Notes: generated by a model not told the origin, from the letters alone. A DNA stretch of 64,000 bases from Tepidibacillus fermentans (GCF_004342885.1 NZ_SMAB01000003.1:1-64000); one strand, 5' to 3'. Counted from the stretch's first letter, positions 16,594 to 26,003 are shown. Numbers and translations are program-made.

Positions 16594-17616
16594 CTAATAA
16601 TGAGCATCTTTTTCTGTTATTTTCCCAGAAAAAATTTTATACATCATGATTTGGTAAAAGATTACGATAGGGACAAAAATAATTGCAACGATGAACATAA
16701 TTTTAAGGGTATATTCACTCGAAGCGGAATTGAAAACTGTAAGACTATGCTTCGAATCAATACTTGATGGAAGCATATTTGGATAGAGTCCAATAATTCC
16801 AAAAAATGTTGTCGATACAATAAGTAGTGAATGAGTAATAAAGGCTTTGATCGCATCTTTCTTATTGATAAATACTTTCGTCAACAACAGAGAAATCACA
16901 GCAATCGCTAAATCAATCAACCAAATTGGATTTTCGATATAGATGTCATAAAGAGAAGTTTCAAAGTAAGTCTGAACAAGAAAGATAACCGCTAAAACCA
17001 ATACCCCATACCACATTTTTGACGAAAAATTCATCACCCGTTCAGACAGTTCATTATCAGTTTTTATCCCAATCCAAATGGAACCTGAAAGAATAAATAG
17101 TCCTGTAAATAGCAACCCACCAAGAATTCCATATGAATTAAGTAATGAGATTAAAGTACCATGATACCCTTGTTCATCAATCGGTAACCCATGAAAAATA
17201 TTGGCAAATGCAACTCCAAATAAAAAGGCAACAAGAAAACTTCCAGCTGCTAAAGCCCACTTCCATAGGTCTTTCCACGTTTGTCCTTCACTTTTATTCA
17301 TAAATTCAATCGCTGTTCCGCGAAAAATTAATCCTAATAGAATTAACATGAACGGTAGATAAAAGAAACTGAACATCACGGCATAAGTAGTTGGAAAAGC
17401 AGCAAAAGTAGCACCACCCGCTGTGATTAACCAAACTTCATTACCATCCCAGAAAGGACCAATTGAATTAAGCAACAACTTCCGTTCATTCTCATCTTTA
17501 GCTAGAAAAGGATAAAGCATCCCCACGCCTAAGTCAAATCCATCTAACATAAAATAAACTGCCCATAATAATCCCCATAAAGCAAACCAAATGATTATTA
17601 ATGTTGTATAGGTCAT
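16594..17616 (-). CDS. cydB: Cytochrome bd ubiquinol/menaquinol oxidase subunit II
   Basis: 340 residues with about nine hydrophobic segments. The N-terminal segment LLWAVYFMLDGFDLGVGMLYP and WDGNEVWLITAGGATFAAFP are CydB signatures. With CydA it forms the high-affinity quinol oxidase of low-oxygen respiration. Located 18 bases downstream of cydA. No cydCD or cydX is seen here. Confidence 0.93.
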   Translation of the reverse strand: MTYTTLIIIWFALWGLLWAVYFMLDGFDLGVGMLYPFLAKDENERKLLLNSIGPFWDGNEVWLITAGGATFAAFPTTYAVMFSFFYLPFMLILLGLIFRGTAIEFMNKSEGQTWKDLWKWALAAGSFLVAFLFGVAFANIFHGLPIDEQGYHGTLISLLNSYGILGGLLFTGLFILSGSIWIGIKTDNELSERVMNFSSKMWYGVLVLAVIFLVQTYFETSLYDIYIENPIWLIDLAIAVISLLLTKVFINKKDAIKAFITHSLLIVSTTFFGIIGLYPNMLPSSIDSKHSLTVFNSASSEYTLKIMFIVAIIFVPIVIFYQIMMYKIFSGKITEKDAHY

Positions 17617-17634
17617 CCTTTTACCTCCCTTTCC

Positions 17635-18990
17635 CTAAGCTTGAATTGATGGTGATGTACTGATGTTAATTTGAACAGGCTGATCAAAATCCGGCCCTTT
17701 CTTTGCATATTTAACTAAAAGATAAATGTCCGCGATAATTAATATCGAATAGAAAATAATTACACCGATTAATGTCATCCATACTTGAGAAATTGGGATG
17801 GGGGATACTCCATCAACCGTTTTCATCAATCCATAAACAATCCAAGGCTGCCTACCTACTTCTGCAACCATCCAACCTAGGTTAATCGCGAGATAGGGAA
17901 GTGGAATTGAATAAAGCAACATTTTTAAATATAGAGGTGAATCTAATAATTTTCCTTTTCGATTCAAATACCAACCTAGTAATGACATCACAATAAAATA
18001 AACACCTAATCCCACCATAATGCGAAATGCATAAAAAACAAGCGCTACAGGTGGCCGCTCCTCTTTTGGAATGTCATTTAATCCTATTACTTTTGCATTC
18101 GGATCTTTAAAAGCCAAAAAGCTAGTTAATTTAGGAATCCCAATCGCTTCGATTATATTCCCATCATTATTCCAACTAGGTATTTGGAGTAAATACATTG
18201 GTGCACCTTCTTGCGTTTCCCAAATCGATTCCATCGCAGCAAATTTAGAAGGCTGTACCTCTGCCACATTGGAACCATTGGAATCACCTACAACAGCAAC
18301 CATAATCGATGAAAAAATCGCAAATACTAAAGCAATTTGAAAAGATTTTTTGAAGAAATCCAACTGATTTTTTCTTAACAGATGATAAGCACTTATACCT
18401 AAAACAAAGAATGAGGATAAAACATATCCAGATAAAACTGTATGGAAAAATGTTAACCATGCATATTTATTGAGTACAACCGCCATGAAATCAACCAATT
18501 CTGCTCTTCCATTACGAATCACATAACCAACAGGATGTTGCATCCAACCATTGGCAATAATGATCCAGACCGCAGACAGATTGGTTCCTAGTGCAACCAT
18601 CCAGATGGAAAATGCATGAAGTTTCTTGGAGACCTTATCCCAACCATAAATCCATAATCCTAAGAAAGTTGATTCTAAGAAGAAAGCAACCGTTGCCTCA
18701 ATCGCAAGGGGTGCTCCAAAAATATCACCCACGTATTTCGAATAGTTGGCCCAGTTCGTACCGAATTGAAATTCCATCGTAATACCTGTCACGACACCTA
18801 ATGCAAAATTAATAATAAAAAGTTTCCCCCAGAACTTAGCCATATTCTTATAAACCGGGTTGTCTGTCTTGACATAGAGGGTTTCCATGATGGCTACCAA
18901 AATAACGAGCCCTAATGTTAAAGGAACGAAAAGAAAATGGAAGCCAACCGTAAGAGCAAATTGAATCCGACTCAACGTCACAAGATCCAT
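17635..18990 (-). CDS. cydA: Cytochrome bd oxidase subunit I
   Basis: 451 residues from ATG at 18990 (AAAGGAGGAG site). It shows SRIQFALTVGFHFLFVPLTLG with the haem-ligand His, the FFLESTFLGLW segment with conserved Glu, GWMQHPVG, and the short Q-loop ending RPPVALVFYAFRIMVGLG. Its length is that of short-Q-loop Bacillus-type enzymes. It oxidises quinol and reduces O2 in the cytoplasmic membrane. Confidence 0.94.
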   Translation of the reverse strand: MDLVTLSRIQFALTVGFHFLFVPLTLGLVILVAIMETLYVKTDNPVYKNMAKFWGKLFIINFALGVVTGITMEFQFGTNWANYSKYVGDIFGAPLAIEATVAFFLESTFLGLWIYGWDKVSKKLHAFSIWMVALGTNLSAVWIIIANGWMQHPVGYVIRNGRAELVDFMAVVLNKYAWLTFFHTVLSGYVLSSFFVLGISAYHLLRKNQLDFFKKSFQIALVFAIFSSIMVAVVGDSNGSNVAEVQPSKFAAMESIWETQEGAPMYLLQIPSWNNDGNIIEAIGIPKLTSFLAFKDPNAKVIGLNDIPKEERPPVALVFYAFRIMVGLGVYFIVMSLLGWYLNRKGKLLDSPLYLKMLLYSIPLPYLAINLGWMVAEVGRQPWIVYGLMKTVDGVSPIPISQVWMTLIGVIIFYSILIIADIYLLVKYAKKGPDFDQPVQINISTSPSIQA

Positions 18991-19023
18991 CAATTTCTCC
19001 TCCTTTATAATTTTTCAATAAAA

Positions 19024-19039
19024 AATTCCATGTGGAATT
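19024..19039. promoter_or_regulatory. Palindrome in the cydA leader
   Basis: AATTCCA-TG-TGGAATT, a perfect 7-bp repeat with a 2-base centre about 35 bases before cydA. A 2-base loop is too tight for a hairpin, so a protein-binding site is more likely. It does not match the Rex consensus TTGTGAA-N4-TTCACAA well. Confidence 0.35.
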
Positions 19040-19210
19040 CATTTTAATTTTACTATAATCTATGATAAATATCAGCACTTTTTTTATAAAACAGTTTAGA
19101 AAATATAATAATATAAAATACTATAAATAGGTTAAAAAACCGTTAAAAATCAATCCTTTCTCCGTTTTTTACCCCTTTTTCTCTTGTTTTTATTATGTTA
19201 CAATGAAATT

Positions 19211-19317
19211 GTTAAAAGGGAGTAGCTAACGAATGATCGTTTATTGGGGTCAACATACTGGTGATCTTTGTCACCTGGCTCCAATGTTTGGTTTCTACCA
19301 AAAGCGAGACTTTTAAC
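19211..19317 (+). promoter_or_regulatory. yybP-ykoY manganese riboswitch aptamer
   Basis: Contains the conserved pieces GGGAGTAGC, GTCAACATACTGG, TTTGTCACCTGGCTCC and ACCAAAAGCGAGACT. P1 is GTTAAAAG (19211–19218) with CTTTTAAC (19310–19317). The 3' strand of P1 is also part of the terminator's left arm, so Mn2+ binding should block termination (ON switch) for the downstream exporter. Confidence 0.9.
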
Positions 19318-19374
19318 ACATCTATTGTGTTGGTAGATATCTTGCCAACTAGATGTGTTAAAAGTCTCTTTTTC
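19306..19374 (+). terminator. Riboswitch-controlled terminator
   Basis: 19-bp stem GAGACTTTTAACACATCTA with its complement at 19350–19368, followed by TTTTTC. It overlaps P1 of the Mn riboswitch by about 12 bases. Confidence 0.9.
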
Positions 19375-19405
19375 ATGTTATATCTTTAAGGGGGAGTTAA
19401 AGAAA

Positions 19406-20068
19406 ATGTCATCTCTATTTTTTGCATTAGCATTTGTTACGTTAGCTGAAATGGGGGATAAAACTCAGCTCTTAGCAATGGCATTTGCATCTAAATATTC
19501 GGCTAAGCAGGTGATGATCGGTGTCTTCATTGCAACGATTTTTAATCATGGGTTAGCCGTTGCGCTTGGGGAGTGGTTAACAACATTCATTCCACTAAAT
19601 ACGATTCAAATCATTGCTGCTGCTTCCTTTATATTATTTGGGCTTTGGACAATTCGTGGGGACAAATTAAACGGAGAGGAAAAACGCTTTTCAAAGTATG
19701 TACCTATTTTATCTGTAACTCTTGCCTTTTTCCTAGCAGAGATTGGAGATAAAACACAATTAGCCACTATTTCCTTAGCAGCAAAATTTCAATCTCCTTA
19801 CTTTGTTCTTATCGGTACCACATTAGGAATGCTCGTTGCCGACGGGATTGGCATTTGGGCTGGAGCATGGCTAAACCAAAAATTCTCTACCAACACAATA
19901 AAGTGGTTTGCTGCAATTATTTTTATCTTATTTGGAATAATCGGATTATACCATTATATACCTGAAAGCTACTCACTTTATCTTAACCTATTTACTTTTC
20001 TCTTCATTGTAGGACTAGCCTATCTGATGAAGATGAGTTCTCGCAAGGAAAAAACATATGAAGTATGA
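19406..20068 (+). CDS. Manganese exporter, UPF0016/GDT1 family (MneA-like)
   Basis: 220 residues from ATG at 19406 (AAGGGGGAG site; an upstream ATG at 19376 lies right after the terminator). The family motif E-x-G-D-K-T-(Q) appears twice: LAEMGDKTQLLA and LAEIGDKTQLAT. It has six hydrophobic segments in two repeats. These proteins export Mn2+, and the manganese riboswitch upstream makes this role highly likely. Confidence 0.92.
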   Translation: MSSLFFALAFVTLAEMGDKTQLLAMAFASKYSAKQVMIGVFIATIFNHGLAVALGEWLTTFIPLNTIQIIAAASFILFGLWTIRGDKLNGEEKRFSKYVPILSVTLAFFLAEIGDKTQLATISLAAKFQSPYFVLIGTTLGMLVADGIGIWAGAWLNQKFSTNTIKWFAAIIFILFGIIGLYHYIPESYSLYLNLFTFLFIVGLAYLMKMSSRKEKTYEV

Positions 20069-20544
20069 TTGCATTTTCAAGAATACAGTTGATATAGTTG
20101 ATATGGTTGTCATTGTAACTATTGTTACATACTTATGGGGAAGTGCGTTTCCCTTTATTAAACTCAGCTATCCCTTATTAGACATTCAACTGAATGAGAC
20201 TTTTGAACAACTTCTTTTTGCAGGCTATCGATTTTTTCTTGCTTCACTAATAACTTTTCTTTTTATGTTCATTAAAGAAAGAAGGGTTTTCTTTTCAATA
20301 TAATGTTACTCTATTTGTCTTTTTTATCTGCTGTAGATTCGCTCTTTGGAATACTTTGTTAAAATTTCACAAGCTAAGTATTATCTCGATGTATATGTTT
20401 CTCATCCTTGTATTTGGTGTGATACTTTCCGCATTATTATTAGGTGAAAAGATCCATTCTCTCATCTTTCTTGCTTTACTCTTCGTGATAGCTGGAATTA
20501 TTATTGTGAATCGAGAAAAGAAACGAAGCCTTGTCTCTAACTAG
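20058..20544 (+). pseudogene. EamA/DMT-type transporter remnant with internal deletion
   Basis: The first piece (about 20103–20303) carries the EamA N-terminal pattern TYLWGSAFPFIKLSYPLL … FFLASLITFLFMF. The second piece (about 20356–20544, different frame) carries the family's C terminus (FGVILSALLLGEKIHSLIFLALLFVIAGIIIVNRE). Together they total about 140 codons against about 290 in intact family members, so the middle six or so membrane segments are missing and stops and a frame change intervene. Confidence 0.8.
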
Positions 20545-20568
20545 TGAGAATTAATGATACACAGATTG

Positions 20569-20604
20569 AAGAAGGTCCTTTTAGATAGGAGGACCTTCTT
20601 TGCA
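20569..20604. terminator. Terminator shared by the EamA remnant and asnB
   Basis: GAAGGTCC/GGACCTTC stem with T-rich flank between convergent genes. Confidence 0.7.
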
Positions 20605-20607
20605 TTT

Positions 20608-22452
20608 TTACAGTTCGATAGATACTTTATATTCTTTTAACCAAATATCAACTTGAATTAAATAGGCTAATAGTTGCGGTCCAGTCATTAATTGACCAAA
20701 CCAAGGAATTTCATTTCCTTCACTCTTATTTAGAGCTAAGGATTTAACTACCTGTAGATCAATGAATGATAAAATTGGGGATTGTGAATCGTGTAGAATC
20801 TCAAGCATCTTTTTACTTACTAGTGACGTATAGGTAGGATTGTGTGTTTTAGGATAAGGACTCTTTTTCCTAAACAACACATCGTCAGGCAATATACCTT
20901 TTAATGCTTTTCTAAGAAGTCCCTTCTCCCTATGCCCTAAGTTTTTTATTTCCCAAGGAATATTCCAAACATACTCTACTAATCGGTGATCAGCAAAAGG
21001 AACACGAACTTCTAATCCTGTTCTCATCGTCATTCGATCTTTACGTTCTAATAAAGTTGCCATAAACCAAGTCATATTTAGATAAAACAATTCTCTCATT
21101 TTTTGTTGTTCATTAGATTCATTTTCAAGACGTGGTACTTCCTGTAATGTTTGTCGATATCTGAAATCTACATAATCTTTAATTTTTAATTGTTGGAGTA
21201 ATTCAGAGGTTAAAATCCTTTCCCTCTGCTCAATAGATCGTAACCAAGGAAACGTATTGGACCCTAAATCAGCTTGACGATAAAACCAAGGATATCCGCC
21301 AAAGATTTCATCTGCACACTCCCCTGACAGTGCAACGGTCGCATTTTTCTTTATTTCTTGGCTAAATAAAAACAAGGATGAATCAACGTCGGCCATTCCC
21401 GGTAAGTCTCTTGCTCTTACCGCCTCTACAAGTGAATCAAATAATTTGTTATTATCTAAGAACACATAATGATGGTTCGATTGAATAAAATCAACCATTC
21501 TTTCTATCCATTTCAAGTCGGAATTCGGTTGAAACTCACTTTCTTTAAAATATTTTTCGTTTCCAATATAGTCAACAGAATAAGTATTCAACTTTTTGCC
21601 GTTTTGTCGATAAACCTCTGCTGCAATTGCAGATATAAAACTTGAATCTAATCCTCCAGATAAAAACGTACAAACAGGCACATCGGAGACTAATTGTCTT
21701 TTTACAGCATCAATGACAAGTTCTCGAACTTTTTCTATGGTTGTTTGTAAATCATCTGTATGTTTCTTACTCTCTAATTTCCAATATTGTTGTATTCTCA
21801 TTCCCTGTCTGCTAAATAATAAAGAATGCCCAGGGCGTAATTCTTCAATTCCTTTAAATACTCCGTGCCCTGGTGTTCTGGATGGACCTAACCCAAAAAC
21901 TTCTGAAAGTCCTTCGGAATCGACAATAGGGTGAACATCAGGATGAGCGAGTAGAGCTTTTATCTCTGAGCCATAAATTAATCGTTGATCTTGTTTTGTA
22001 TAGAAAAGGGGTTTCACCCCTAAACGATCACGGGCTAGAAAAAGTTGTTGTTTTTGTTCATCCCATACTCCAAAAGCAAAAATACCATTTAAATGTTCAA
22101 CACATTCTTCTCCCCACTCAATATAGGAAACTAATAATACCTCGGTATCTGAATGAGAATGAAAATGATGTCCGAGGGATTCCAATTCTTTCCTCAGTTC
22201 GTTCGTATTATATAACTCACCATTATAGGTAATTACATATTGATTTTCACCGTATTGGCGAATCATTGGCTGTTTTCCACCTTCAGGGTCGATGACAATT
22301 AATCTTGTGTGCGCTAAGGCTGCACGTTTACTCACCCATACTCCACTTGCATCCGGACCACGATGTTTCATCGTCTCCCCCATTTGGATAATCGTTTCTC
22401 GATGATTCGAAAGATCAAGCTCCCAATCGATCCAACCTGTAATTCCACACAT
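20608..22452 (-). CDS. asnB: Asparagine synthase (glutamine-hydrolysing)
   Basis: 614 residues from the ATG at 22452, chosen because it puts the catalytic N-terminal nucleophile Cys2 directly after Met (MCGITGW). A class II glutaminase domain occupies residues 1–210 (RGPDASG, RLIVIDPEGGKQPM). The synthetase domain has the PP-loop FLSGGLDSSF near residue 260 and SGECADEIFGGYPW. It converts Asp, Gln and ATP to Asn. Monocistronic. Confidence 0.93.
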   Translation of the reverse strand: MCGITGWIDWELDLSNHRETIIQMGETMKHRGPDASGVWVSKRAALAHTRLIVIDPEGGKQPMIRQYGENQYVITYNGELYNTNELRKELESLGHHFHSHSDTEVLLVSYIEWGEECVEHLNGIFAFGVWDEQKQQLFLARDRLGVKPLFYTKQDQRLIYGSEIKALLAHPDVHPIVDSEGLSEVFGLGPSRTPGHGVFKGIEELRPGHSLLFSRQGMRIQQYWKLESKKHTDDLQTTIEKVRELVIDAVKRQLVSDVPVCTFLSGGLDSSFISAIAAEVYRQNGKKLNTYSVDYIGNEKYFKESEFQPNSDLKWIERMVDFIQSNHHYVFLDNNKLFDSLVEAVRARDLPGMADVDSSLFLFSQEIKKNATVALSGECADEIFGGYPWFYRQADLGSNTFPWLRSIEQRERILTSELLQQLKIKDYVDFRYRQTLQEVPRLENESNEQQKMRELFYLNMTWFMATLLERKDRMTMRTGLEVRVPFADHRLVEYVWNIPWEIKNLGHREKGLLRKALKGILPDDVLFRKKSPYPKTHNPTYTSLVSKKMLEILHDSQSPILSFIDLQVVKSLALNKSEGNEIPWFGQLMTGPQLLAYLIQVDIWLKEYKVSIEL

Positions 22453-22561
22453 CCACATCAATCCTTTCTAGAGGAGAAAATAGTATTTCTAAATTGATAT
22501 TACTATCCAATATCACGGTATATCATATGCACTTTAGCGATAAAGGTGAAACGATAATAAT

Positions 22562-23311
22562 TCACTTAGAAATACTATAGATTCTGGAATACAAATCAAA
22601 CAGAGTAATGATTCCTTTCTTCTTACATTCTTCTAAAATTTTAAGCCATAAATTTGCTATCATGATCGAATCATCTAGTGCATGGTGTCGTTGGTAGATG
22701 GGAATCGAATAATAATCAAGAGCTTCATCTAGACTTTTCAACATATGGTTAGGTATTACAACTTGCAATACTTGTTGAATCTCAAATACAGAACGATCGA
22801 TTTTTGACTGATAATTTTTCAGTAAAAAATCATTAAGAAATGTAAGATCATGGTTGATATGAAATCCAACAATCCATGATTGACCGATAAATGTTAAAAA
22901 CTCTTGAATCACCTCTTCAATTTTGGGTGCATGTGCAATAACCTTTTCATCAATTCCTGTTAATTCTCTAATCTTTGTAGGGATTGGGTGAGTAGGAGAA
23001 AGATAAGTAAAGAATACAGTTGGACTTATTTTACCATTTGTAATTTTTACAGCGGATAAAGAGATGATTTCGTCACCTTTATCTGGGAAAAAACCTGTCG
23101 TTTCCGAATCAATTACAACATAATCAATACTTGATAAATCTCTTCTTAACGAATCTTCATTTTTTTGTCGTATTTCTTTCAATAGAGAGCGGATTATATG
23201 TTCTTGTTGTAAAGAAAATGGTAGATCTGTCTGGCCAATGATTTGAATTTGTTCTCGATTTAAACCAAGAGAGAGCATACGAGAGATGAAATGTTTCCAA
23301 TTAGGTTCCAT
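22562..23311 (-). CDS. DEDDh 3'-5' exonuclease, DnaQ/PolC-epsilon type
   Basis: 249 residues. Exo I is VVIDSETTGFFPDKGDEIISL (about residue 66), Exo II VGFHINHDLTFL, and Exo III HHALDDSIM, with the DEDDh acidic residues and His present. The N-terminal 60 residues are charged and of unknown role. It overlaps the preceding DUF294 gene by 11 bases, so the two are co-translated. It may degrade nucleic acid or signalling oligonucleotides; the target is unknown. Confidence 0.85.
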   Translation of the reverse strand: MEPNWKHFISRMLSLGLNREQIQIIGQTDLPFSLQQEHIIRSLLKEIRQKNEDSLRRDLSSIDYVVIDSETTGFFPDKGDEIISLSAVKITNGKISPTVFFTYLSPTHPIPTKIRELTGIDEKVIAHAPKIEEVIQEFLTFIGQSWIVGFHINHDLTFLNDFLLKNYQSKIDRSVFEIQQVLQVVIPNHMLKSLDEALDYYSIPIYQRHHALDDSIMIANLWLKILEECKKKGIITLFDLYSRIYSISK

Positions 23312-24344
23312 ATGATAAGATCCTTATCCTTCGTCTTAATTTTTTTATTCCTCTTAGCGTTTTTTTTAATTCTACACGTTCAGAGCTAGTTAGCTGCTTT
23401 GGATCGATATGATGAAAAGGGGAATTAAAACGTAAACGTAATAAAACAGTAAATGAATGAATAGCGATTTGGAATTCTTTTCTTGATATGATTCCTTTAT
23501 CTCTCAAAATAATTAACCGATCAATGATGGTGGTTTCTTTTATCCCCGCAAAAAAGGAAAACCAATGAATGATATTCAACCACGGAATATATGCACCATA
23601 TTTTAAGTCAAACTGTCCAGCATAAGGACCCCATCGTTCTGTATAGAATTGACTAAAAAGGCCAAGTGGAATCTCATAGCTTAGAACATGGTTCGCAATT
23701 CGTTTTAAGAGACGAGAATTGTTTTGAATAAAAGTTAACATCCATTCACGTAACTGATCCCCTAATTCTTGATCTCCATAAACCACTCTAAAATCAGCAG
23801 CAATAAAAATATAGCGAATATCATTCATTGAATCTTGATCTAAAAAAGAGGTGATCGTTTCTTTCCATCCATTGAATGTTTTTTGCCAACGAGGGTTGGT
23901 TGCCATTACATTACCTTGACATAAGGGATAACCAAGTTCCATTAAATTATTAACTGCAAGTTCTGCAAACCGTTGAACAAAACGTTCAACTTGCTCTTGA
24001 TTTTGGTTTTTCCCAATACAATAGATTAACCCATTATCCTGATCGGCTCTATTTGTTTGTTCCTTCCTTCCACCACTTCCCATGGTGAGCCAAGCATATC
24101 GTTCAGGAGGCAAGCCAATTTTTTCTTCTTTCGTTTGTTTTTCTGCAAAAGAAACGGCTTTCTTCGTTAATTGGTCATGAATCTGACTTAAGATATGATA
24201 TAGATGAAAAACATCCATTTCTTCTTTTAAAGGAAAATCATCAGAAATTTTAGAAAACAATTCTTGTTTAATCTGAGCTAATTCTGTAAGAGTACTCGTC
24301 TGATTCATTCGTACGATCCAATCGTCAAAAAATAATGGTTCCAT
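23301..24344 (-). CDS. DUF294 nucleotidyltransferase (GlnD-like catalytic domain)
   Basis: 347 residues. The nucleotidyltransferase signature GSGGRKEQTNRADQD is at 89–103 (GSxxR … D-x-D/N), followed by a second acidic strand (YIFIAADFRVVYGD), then the helical DUF294 C-terminal domain (KTLRGIKKLRRRIR end). Related domains uridylylate PII proteins. It directly follows amtB (23 bases) and overlaps the exonuclease. A role in nitrogen signalling is inferred from position only. Confidence 0.8.
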   Translation of the reverse strand: MEPLFFDDWIVRMNQTSTLTELAQIKQELFSKISDDFPLKEEMDVFHLYHILSQIHDQLTKKAVSFAEKQTKEEKIGLPPERYAWLTMGSGGRKEQTNRADQDNGLIYCIGKNQNQEQVERFVQRFAELAVNNLMELGYPLCQGNVMATNPRWQKTFNGWKETITSFLDQDSMNDIRYIFIAADFRVVYGDQELGDQLREWMLTFIQNNSRLLKRIANHVLSYEIPLGLFSQFYTERWGPYAGQFDLKYGAYIPWLNIIHWFSFFAGIKETTIIDRLIILRDKGIISRKEFQIAIHSFTVLLRLRFNSPFHHIDPKQLTSSERVELKKTLRGIKKLRRRIRILSYGT

Positions 24345-24367
24345 TCCATTTTCTCCTCAGACTAGCT

Positions 24368-25669
24368 TTAGCTAATCTTTATTTTATTCACATGATGATT
24401 CAAAAGCTCCAAATGCTCTGGGTAACCATAAGCCCCATGCTCACTAATATCTAATCCCGAAATTTCTTGTTCAGGTGTAACCCTTAAACCAACAGTTAGT
24501 TTTAAAACCCCTAGAATCAAAAAAGAAACGATCGTTACATATACCGCTGCTCCAAGAACTCCGATGATTTGTACCCATAATTGATGAAACCCTCCGCCAT
24601 AAAACAATCCTGCTTTACCAATTTTAGTAATTTCAACTAACCGCGGAGATGCAAAGAAACCTGTAGAAATCGTTCCAATTACTCCTGAAATCCCGTGAAC
24701 GGAAAAAGCGTAAATCGGATCATCAATTCCTTTTCTTTCAAAATAAATTGACGTCCAAAATGTAAAGGAACCTGCCACTGCCCCAATGACAATTGCTGCC
24801 CAAGGTTCAACAAAAGCAGAGGCAGCTGTGATGGCAACTAATGCTGCAAGAACACCATTTACCATCGCTGATACATCTGCTTTTCCTGTCATTATTTTTG
24901 CGGTAATTAATGCTGCTAAAGCTCCTGCTGCTGCTGCAAGATGAGTCGTTAACGCGACATATCCAAAAAATCCATCTGTTGTACTCATTGTACTGCCTGC
25001 ATTAAACCCGAACCAACCAACCCATAAAATAATTCCTCCTAAAACAGTGTAGACCTGGTTGTGACCGGGAATAAGATTCGGTGTTCGATCTTGATTAAAT
25101 TTACCAATCCGTGGACCGAGAAGTAATGTCGCAATGAAACCAGCAATCGCACCTTGAAGATGAACTACGGTTGAGCCAGCAAAATCTTGCATTCCAATCT
25201 GTGCCAACCAACCTCCACCCCAAACCCAATGTCCAACAACTGGATAAATAAATATCGTAAATAATGTACCAAAGATAAAATAAACCGATAATTTCGCTCG
25301 TTCAGCGAATCCCCCCCATGCAATTGCCAAAGAAACAGCAGCAAATGCTAATTGGAATAAAAACTTGATAGATAGTGGAACATGAGCCCATGATAAAGAG
25401 TCAAAAGTTGTCTCTGATCCTTCTTTTAAAAACCAACCACTAGTACCAAACCATTGATTTCCTTCGCCAAAGGTAATTGCAAATCCAAACGCCCAAAAGA
25501 CTAATGTTGAAATGGCAAAACTTAAGATTTGTTTTCCTGCAATATGCCCAGCATTTTTCATTCTTGTTGATCCTGCTTCTAATAACGCAAATCCCGCCTG
25601 CATGAAAATCACCAACACTGAAGCAATAATCACCCATACAGAGTCTAACATAAAACTGATTTTTTCCAT
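24368..25669 (-). CDS. amtB: Ammonium transporter Amt
   Basis: 433 residues from ATG at 25669 (GGGAGGAAGAG site; the longer frame from 25738 starts inside the promoter region). Eleven membrane segments. Signatures: MQAGFALLEAG, DFAGSTVVHLQGA, and WVGWFGFNAGS with the twin-His pore residues in HLAAA and VHGISG. It imports ammonium. No glnK follows; the DUF294/exonuclease pair takes that place. Confidence 0.93.
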   Translation of the reverse strand: MEKISFMLDSVWVIIASVLVIFMQAGFALLEAGSTRMKNAGHIAGKQILSFAISTLVFWAFGFAITFGEGNQWFGTSGWFLKEGSETTFDSLSWAHVPLSIKFLFQLAFAAVSLAIAWGGFAERAKLSVYFIFGTLFTIFIYPVVGHWVWGGGWLAQIGMQDFAGSTVVHLQGAIAGFIATLLLGPRIGKFNQDRTPNLIPGHNQVYTVLGGIILWVGWFGFNAGSTMSTTDGFFGYVALTTHLAAAAGALAALITAKIMTGKADVSAMVNGVLAALVAITAASAFVEPWAAIVIGAVAGSFTFWTSIYFERKGIDDPIYAFSVHGISGVIGTISTGFFASPRLVEITKIGKAGLFYGGGFHQLWVQIIGVLGAAVYVTIVSFLILGVLKLTVGLRVTPEQEISGLDISEHGAYGYPEHLELLNHHVNKIKIS

Positions 25670-25707
25670 CACACTCTTCCTCCCTTTATTATAATAAAGT
25701 ATTATAA

Positions 25708-25724
25708 TGTTAGATATTATAACA
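25708..25724. promoter_or_regulatory. TnrA/GlnR-type nitrogen operator before amtB
   Basis: TGTTAGATATTATAACA fits the consensus TGTNA-N7-TNACA exactly. It sits 39 bases upstream of the amtB start and next to TATAAT-like -10 sequences (25701–25706 and 25688–25693), placing it on or near the -35 region. Repression by GlnR or atypical activation by TnrA is possible. Confidence 0.6.
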
Positions 25725-25852
25725 TATAAAGAAAGCAAATGTTACAAAACGCTTTAAAAAATTTTATTTTTTTAAATTTAGTCACAAAAATACTAGAGTT
25801 TAAGATGAGAATATCTTTGTTTCATTTTTTAATGTAAGAAAATATAACACAA

Positions 25853-25985
25853 AAGGGGCTGTCCGAAAAGTAGTAATTAACCCCGAAATCTAAAAAAAGC
25901 AACCCCAAAGAATGTTGATTTTATAGCATTCTTTGGGGTTTAATTTTGGCGGATTTTCAACTTAAATGGACTTTTTAGACAGCTC
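25853..25985. mobile_element. MITE-like element with IS1182-type ends
   Basis: Imperfect terminal repeats GGGGCTGTCCGAAAAGT (left) and, read inward from the right, GGAGCTGTCTAAAAAGTCC bound a 130-base non-coding unit. An inner hairpin AACCCCAAAGAATG/CATTCTTTGGGGTT sits inside. The ends resemble IS1182-family termini (recall). The inner hairpin, followed on the minus strand by TTGCTTTTTTT, probably ends transcription of the aminopeptidase gene. No target duplication was clear. Confidence 0.7.
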
Positions 25986-26003
25986 CTTTAAAATGATTAT
26001 GCT

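Noticed and set aside
19024..19039. Rex or Fnr site before cydA
   Set aside because: The AATTCCA/TGGAATT palindrome lacks the TTGTGA or TGTGA cores, so it is listed only as an unassigned palindrome.
20058..20544. Another selenoprotein or programmed frameshift in the EamA region
   Set aside because: The two halves are in different frames and about 150 residues of the family are missing, so it is a deletion rather than recoding.
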